Positions 8,099 through 11,685 of a stretch of DNA of 11,685 nucleotides are shown in pieces. The notes beneath the pieces are model-generated. The model saw nothing but the letters and a program-made list of their open reading frames with translations. It was not told where the DNA came from and made no database searches. Numbering within the stretch: the first letter of the stretch is position 1; each line of letters starts with the position of its first letter. Made by a program: the position numbers and the translations under genes. Location: assembly GCA_947385185.1 (NCBI GenBank), contig CANDJX010000044.1, forward strand, positions 1 through 11,685. The letters are read 5' to 3'. The stretch comes from an uncultured Clostridia bacterium (GTDB taxonomy: Bacteria; Bacillota; Clostridia; Christensenellales; Pumilibacteraceae).

Positions 8099-9211
8099 TT
8101 CTTCGTAATCGGGAATGGCGGATTCGTTCTTTTCCGCTCTGCGGATAGTCGGCTTCGTCACCGGACTGTCCGGAAGAAAAACCGTACAGCAATCTTCATA
8201 CGGCTTGACGGATACATCGAACGTACCGATTTTCTGCGCCGTCTCTATAATATCGATCTTGTCGAATCCGATTAACGGGCGGAACACGGGAATACTCTTA
8301 ACGACCGAATTTGTAACGTTTATGCTTTCAAGCGTCTGACTGGCGACCTGCCCGAGATCCTCGCCGTTGATAATGCAACCACAACGGTATCGTTCCGCCA
8401 CGCGTTCAGCAATGCGCATCATAGCGCGGCGCACGAGCGTTATCATATAATTCGATTCCGCATACTTGTGTATCGCTTCCTGAACTTTTGTGAACGGAAC
8501 TACGAGAACTTTAATTTCTCCGGTATAATCCGACAATATTTTTGCAAGTTCGAGCACTTTGCCGCGGGCTTCCATGCTCGTATACGGATACGACCAGAAA
8601 TGCAAAGCCGTCAGCTTCAATCCGCGCTTTGCCATCATATAAGTAGAAACCGGACTGTCTATTCCGCCCGACAGCAACGTCAGTCCCCTGCCCGCGCTTC
8701 CGACCGGCATTCCGCCAGCGCACGGAACGCTTTCCGAATATACGTAAGAGGTGCGGTTGTCGCGCACGTCTATATATACTACGGAATCCGGATTATGCAG
8801 ATCCACTTCGAGCTTATTGTTATATTCGAGCAGCCTCCCGCCTATTTCCGCCGAAAGACTTACCGATGTATACGGCAAAGTTTTATCCGCGCGATTAACA
8901 GTAACACGGAACGTGCCGGACTTCGGCGCGACGTCTTTCGCGGCTTCGAAAATGCTTGCGGGTTCGGCGGTAGCGCGTTTCGCGATACTGAGCGAAAACA
9001 ATCCGAAAACCTGTCTGAGTTTCGTTACTATCCTGTTCTCGTCCGCCTGTTTATAATCGCAAATCACGTATCTGCCGTAAGAAAATTCGGCGCGGCAATC
9101 GATACCGTTCAATTTTGCGATAATATTTTTTTTGAGAATGTTCTCGAAAAAAGCGCGGTTTTTACCCTTAAGATGTATTTCGCTGTATCTCAGTATAACG
9201 ACGTTATCCAT
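8045..9211 (-). CDS. thiI: tRNA 4-thiouridine synthase ThiI (no rhodanese domain)
   Basis: ThiI adenylates uridine-8 of tRNA and replaces its oxygen with sulfur, giving s4U; in some bacteria it also serves thiazole synthesis for thiamine. The 388 residues contain an N-terminal ferredoxin-like and THUMP region (about 1-165), the PP-loop SGGIDS (181-186), INGEDLGQVASQT (281-293), and CCTVFLPDSPVTKP (341-354), whose cysteine pair aligns with the usual catalytic-Cys region. The protein stops at the length of rhodanese-less Firmicutes ThiI, where the adjacent desulfurase is known to deliver sulfur directly. The ATG overlaps the desulfurase stop by 8 nt (ATGGATAA) and has an AAGGAG Shine-Dalgarno. 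The 3' end overlaps the PBP gene on the other strand by 54 bp. Confidence 0.96.
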   Translation of the reverse strand: MDNVVILRYSEIHLKGKNRAFFENILKKNIIAKLNGIDCRAEFSYGRYVICDYKQADENRIVTKLRQVFGLFSLSIAKRATAEPASIFEAAKDVAPKSGTFRVTVNRADKTLPYTSVSLSAEIGGRLLEYNNKLEVDLHNPDSVVYIDVRDNRTSYVYSESVPCAGGMPVGSAGRGLTLLSGGIDSPVSTYMMAKRGLKLTALHFWSYPYTSMEARGKVLELAKILSDYTGEIKVLVVPFTKVQEAIHKYAESNYMITLVRRAMMRIAERVAERYRCGCIINGEDLGQVASQTLESINVTNSVVKSIPVFRPLIGFDKIDIIETAQKIGTFDVSVKPYEDCCTVFLPDSPVTKPTIRRAEKNESAIPDYEELISEAVDNIEVFVLPER

Positions 9212-10331
9212 TTATCTTCTCCTTAAGTTGCTTTGCCGCCGAAAATATAACGTCAGCGGCGACGCTGGCTTCGTCCGCCGTATTGGACGGCGAAAAACTT
9301 ATGCGCACGCTGCCGCCCGAAAACGCGCCGCTTATTCCCATCGATTCGAGCACGCGATTGGCTTTAACGTGTGTGGAGCACGCCGAACCGAGCCCGATCA
9401 ACACGCCGCGTTCTTCCGCCATATGCGCGATTATTTCGCCGCGCAGGTTTTCGAACGATACCGAAAGTATATAGCCCGAGTTTTCCGCCGTACCGTTTAT
9501 TTTTATCCACGGAATATCCGAAAACTTTTCTATGAAAATATTACGTAACTTATGCGGATCGAACGTTTCTGCGCGGTTTTTGTACTCCTTTGCGGCGAGG
9601 ACGAAACCGATTATTCCGCCGACGTTTTCCGTGCCCGATCTTCTGCCGTTCTGCTGTCCGCCGCCAACGATAAAAGGCTTCATATTGAATCCGCGTCGTG
9701 CGTACAATGCGCCGACGCCCTTAAGCCCTCCGACTTTGTGCGCGCTTACGCTGTACAGGTCGACGCCGAGTTCATGTACGCGAACGTCTGTTTTGCAAAA
9801 AGCCTGCACGCCGTCCGAATGAACTACCGCCCCCGGCGCAATGCTTCTGACGACACGGGACAGCGAAGAAATATCGTTTATTACGCCCGTTTCATTCGAC
9901 ACGTGAATCAACGAAACGAACGCGGTATTTTTATCCACGACGGTTTTCAGACCTTCTTCAGTCACGTTGCCTTTTTCGGACAGCGGAGCGAAACGTACAT
10001 CCACGCCGCGACTTTTGAGTCGCATGGCGCTTTCATAGACCGAAGCGTGCTCGCCCGCCGAAACGACGACGTTTCCTTTTTTGTTCTTTATGCCGCATTC
10101 GAACGCGTAATTATTGCTTTCGGTTGCACACGAAGTGAAAATTATTTCGCTTTTTTCCGCGCCGAGCAAGTCGGCGAATTCTTCCGCGGCTTTATCGAGC
10201 GCGCTACGGACTTCGAGCGCCGGCGCATACCCCGCGGACGGATTGAAGAACGCTTCTCCGGCGTACTTACCGAGCGCCGATATTGCGGAATCGCAAGCCG
10301 CGGTAGTCGCGGCATTATCGAGATATATCAT
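9204..10331 (-). CDS. Cysteine desulfurase, NifS/IscS family (ThiI partner)
   Basis: This PLP enzyme removes sulfur from L-cysteine as an enzyme-bound persulfide and alanine. The 375 residues show LDNAATT (4-10), GEH with H95 that stacks on PLP, HSDGVQ (171-176), SAHK with PLP lysine K199, the RSGTEN arm (231-236), and the persulfide cysteine C318 in GSACST. No key residue is missing. It lies 12 nt after tgt with a GGAG Shine-Dalgarno in the gap, and its last 8 nt overlap thiI. That coupling argues for a dedicated ThiI sulfur donor, as with Bacillus NifZ-ThiI, although a general iron-sulfur role cannot be excluded. No IscU or SufU gene is present in the window. The symbol is left blank because family members cannot be told apart here. 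Confidence 0.95.
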   Translation of the reverse strand: MIYLDNAATTAACDSAISALGKYAGEAFFNPSAGYAPALEVRSALDKAAEEFADLLGAEKSEIIFTSCATESNNYAFECGIKNKKGNVVVSAGEHASVYESAMRLKSRGVDVRFAPLSEKGNVTEEGLKTVVDKNTAFVSLIHVSNETGVINDISSLSRVVRSIAPGAVVHSDGVQAFCKTDVRVHELGVDLYSVSAHKVGGLKGVGALYARRGFNMKPFIVGGGQQNGRRSGTENVGGIIGFVLAAKEYKNRAETFDPHKLRNIFIEKFSDIPWIKINGTAENSGYILSVSFENLRGEIIAHMAEERGVLIGLGSACSTHVKANRVLESMGISGAFSGGSVRISFSPSNTADEASVAADVIFSAAKQLKEKING

Positions 10332-10343
10332 ATCAACTCCGAT

Positions 10344-11459
10344 TTAAGACGTATATTCTTCGCTTTTTCTGAAATCGTTTACGAAATCCAGATAGCTGTC
10401 GTTCATGATCGCGCTCCGTATCCGCGACATCAGATCGGCAAGGTACGTAATATTATGCAACGACAACATTCTTCCGCCGAGAATTTCATCCGACTGTATA
10501 AGATGACGCAAATACGACTTCGAAAAATTTTTGCAGGCATAACATCCGCAATTGTCGTCGAGCGCGGAAAAATCCTCGATATATTTTGCATTCCTTATAT
10601 TTATCTTTCCGCCCGAAGTGTATGCGGTTCCGTTTCTTGCCGTCCGCGTAGGCAATACGCAATCGAACATATCTACGCCGCGCAACACGCCTTCCACCAG
10701 ACAATCGGGACTCCCTACACCCATAAGATAATGAGGCATATTTTCGGGAAGGCGCGGTTTTAATACGTCGAGAATATGATACATAACGTCCTTGTCTTCG
10801 CCTACGGACAACCCGCCTATCGCTATTCCGCACTTAGCATATTCTTTGGAAATCTCAAGCGACTTCAGTCTGAGATCGTCGAACATATTGCCCTGGATTA
10901 TGGGGAAAAGCATCTGCGTGTCTTTCTTATGATGTTTATAACACCGTTCGAGCCAATTTGCCGTAACGGTCATCGCTTCTTCCGCTTCCTGCTTTCCTAC
11001 GCCCGCAACGGAACAAACGTCGAAAGCCATTATAATATCCGCGCCGAGCGCGTTTTCTATATCTATGGCGATTTCGGGCGAAATGTGCATTTTTGCGCCG
11101 TCAATGTGCGAATTGAAATCCACCCCGTCCGCCGTGATCTTGCGAAGTTTGGATAGCGAAAAGACCTGAAAACCGCCGCTGTCCGTAAGTATCGGTTTGT
11201 TCCACGCCATGAATTTATGCAATCCGCCCGCTTTTTCGATAATATCTTCGCCCGGTCTGAGATGAAGATGATAAGTGTTTGCAAGCAAAATCTGCGCTCC
11301 GGAACGCTCAACGTCTTCGGGCGACAAAGACTTTACGGTAGCGCGAGTACCGACCGGCATAAAAACCGGCGTCAAAATTTTGCCGTGCGGCGTTGTAAGT
11401 TCGCCGACCCGCGCGCCGCTTTGCTTACATTCGTGAATGATTTTATACGAGAAATTCAT
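10344..11459 (-). CDS. tgt: Queuine/preQ1 tRNA-ribosyltransferase (tRNA-guanine transglycosylase)
   Basis: Tgt swaps guanine-34 for preQ1 (or, in some bacteria, salvaged queuine) in tRNA-Asp, -Asn, -His and -Tyr, the entry to queuosine. The 371 residues from ATG 11459 are the normal size. Motifs are LANTYHL (59-65), DSGGFQ (93-98, D93), D147 in AFDVC, IIQGN with Q189, GGLSVGE (215-221), FDCVLPTR with nucleophile D266, and zinc ligands C304, C306, C309 and H335. The usual FDEC with a following proline-tyrosine stretch is FDVCSVAG here; the base-contacting Asp and Cys are kept. A longer open frame reaches ATG 11534, but its extra 25 residues cover an inverted repeat and do not resemble the family, so 11459 is preferred. 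No Shine-Dalgarno precedes 11459. First gene of tgt-desulfurase-thiI. Confidence 0.95.
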   Translation of the reverse strand: MNFSYKIIHECKQSGARVGELTTPHGKILTPVFMPVGTRATVKSLSPEDVERSGAQILLANTYHLHLRPGEDIIEKAGGLHKFMAWNKPILTDSGGFQVFSLSKLRKITADGVDFNSHIDGAKMHISPEIAIDIENALGADIIMAFDVCSVAGVGKQEAEEAMTVTANWLERCYKHHKKDTQMLFPIIQGNMFDDLRLKSLEISKEYAKCGIAIGGLSVGEDKDVMYHILDVLKPRLPENMPHYLMGVGSPDCLVEGVLRGVDMFDCVLPTRTARNGTAYTSGGKINIRNAKYIEDFSALDDNCGCYACKNFSKSYLRHLIQSDEILGGRMLSLHNITYLADLMSRIRSAIMNDSYLDFVNDFRKSEEYTS

Positions 11460-11491
11460 AATTGGATACAAGATAAATAAACGTCCGCAGT

Positions 11492-11526
11492 GTCTTGCGC
11501 TTTTAAGAACCGACTTAAGGCAAGAC
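11492..11526 (-). promoter_or_regulatory. Inverted repeat in the tgt upstream region
   Basis: GTCTTGC (11492-11498) is perfectly complementary to GCAAGAC (11520-11526). Inside it, TTAAG (11503-11507) pairs with CTTAA (11514-11518) around a 6-nt loop, with four unpaired bases on one side and one on the other. It lies 33-67 nt before the tgt start codon. No T-run follows on either strand, so it is not a normal terminator. It may be a leader hairpin or an operator. It does not match the preQ1 riboswitch classes that I know. Confidence 0.4.
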
Positions 11527-11593
11527 GCGAGCATAAGCCCGGAAAGAGCTTACTATGTATAATGACCGATTCTTTCAAGAAGCGAGCAAAAGC
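11521..11593. repeat. Imperfect 18-bp direct repeat, 55-bp period
   Basis: Bases 11521-11538 and 11576-11593 match at 16 of 18 positions (CAAGA-C/A-GCGAGCA-T/A-AAGC), and each copy follows an ACCGA word at similar distance. The two copies flank the TATAAT at 11558-11563. No third copy is seen before the window ends. This could be a regulator site pair or a small duplication. Confidence 0.45.
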
Positions 11594-11685
11594 AGGAAGT
11601 CCGAGCGCCGACCGACGGGAGTGTAGACCCACCTACATGACCGAGGGCGGCACGACGGCTGACGAACTATTGCGACGCTTATCGG
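11558..11685 (+). ncRNA. Candidate structured RNA with upstream -10 box, reaching the window edge
   Basis: This GC-rich stretch has no confident protein gene and follows a perfect TATAAT (11558-11563), though no good -35 is seen. As plus-strand RNA it nests into one rod. CCGAT (11566-11570) pairs with ATCGG (11681-11685) and AAGCG (11580-11584) with CGCTT (11676-11680), which are contiguous on the 3' side. Then GTC and AGC (11599-11606) pair with GCT and GAC (11658-11663), and GCCG (11607-11610) with CGGC (11648-11651). A terminal hairpin follows: CGG, GA, GTGTAG, loop ACCCAC, CTACAT, GA, CCG. The facing GA/GA and a G-U pair favour the plus strand as the transcript. I do not recognise the family. 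An open frame from ATG 11562 to the edge is an alternative explanation. Confidence 0.25.

Noticed and set aside
11460..11534. N-terminal extension of Tgt from ATG 11534
   Set aside because: The 25 added residues do not resemble the family and lie across an inverted repeat. MNFSYKIIHECKQSGARVGE is a typical Tgt beginning, so ATG 11459 was chosen.
11555..11626. A 23-residue peptide from ATG 11555, with a GGAAAGAG at good distance
   Set aside because: The ribosome binding site is attractive, but the peptide is very short and basic with no recognisable features. A short open frame like this is expected by chance.
11643..11660. T-box antiterminator (AGGGCGGCACGACGG)
   Set aside because: It is similar to AGGGTGGNACCGCG but breaks the essential TGGN core, and no specifier-loop stem or terminator is visible.
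11562..11685. Partial protein gene on the plus strand starting ATG 11562 and running off the window
   Set aside because: It stays open for 41 codons, but the ribosome binding site is poorly placed, the composition is very arginine-rich with many CGA codons, and no family is recognisable. Kept only as an alternative to the RNA interpretation.
11558..11685. RNase P RNA (rnpB)
   Set aside because: GGAAGTCCGAGC resembles the conserved GGAAAGTCCGAGC core and the end resembles GCTTATCGG at the 3' end of E. coli rnpB. However, the region is far too short, the core lacks one A, the matching P4 strand is absent, and other conserved blocks are missing.

Overview
The window looks like a short contig from a Clostridia-type member of the Bacillota (Firmicutes). 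The evidence is the gene order miaB-mutS-mutL-miaA, a MutL with its own endonuclease motifs, a ThiI without a rhodanese domain next to a dedicated cysteine desulfurase, and good Shine-Dalgarno sites at several starts. No species can be named from the sequence. The content is mostly conserved housekeeping genes. I found no phage, transposon, CRISPR or defence system.

Bases 1-47 are not genomic. They match the Illumina TruSeq P5/read-1 adapter with an 8-base index, so the left end is an untrimmed library fragment and miaA is cut there. From about 6160 down to 48, on the minus strand, lies miaB > mutS > mutL > miaA, with junctions of 3 nt, 1 nt and a 4-nt overlap, so it is almost certainly one operon. 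mutL carries an in-frame TAG at codon 104, while everything after the stop stays in frame and keeps its family motifs.

A 75-bp divergent intergenic region (6161-6235) separates this operon from a plus-strand class A penicillin-binding protein (6236-8098). Both genes facing this gap start with GTG, lack a clear ribosome binding site, and have a -10-like box 6-7 nt before the start codon. Both transcripts may therefore be leaderless. The PBP gene overlaps thiI tail to tail by 54 bp.

The right-hand minus-strand operon is tgt > cysteine desulfurase > thiI (11459 down to 8045). The desulfurase supplies persulfide sulfur that ThiI uses for 4-thiouridine at tRNA position 8, and Tgt exchanges guanine-34 of GUN-anticodon tRNAs. 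Together with MiaA and MiaB (ms2i6A37), the window holds four tRNA-modification genes, plus mismatch repair and cell-wall synthesis.

The right edge (11460-11685) has no confident gene. It holds a 35-nt inverted repeat in front of tgt, an imperfect 18-bp direct repeat, and a GC-rich stretch that folds as one long nested hairpin behind a TATAAT box. This may be an unidentified structured RNA running to or past the edge, and it is the least explained part of the window.
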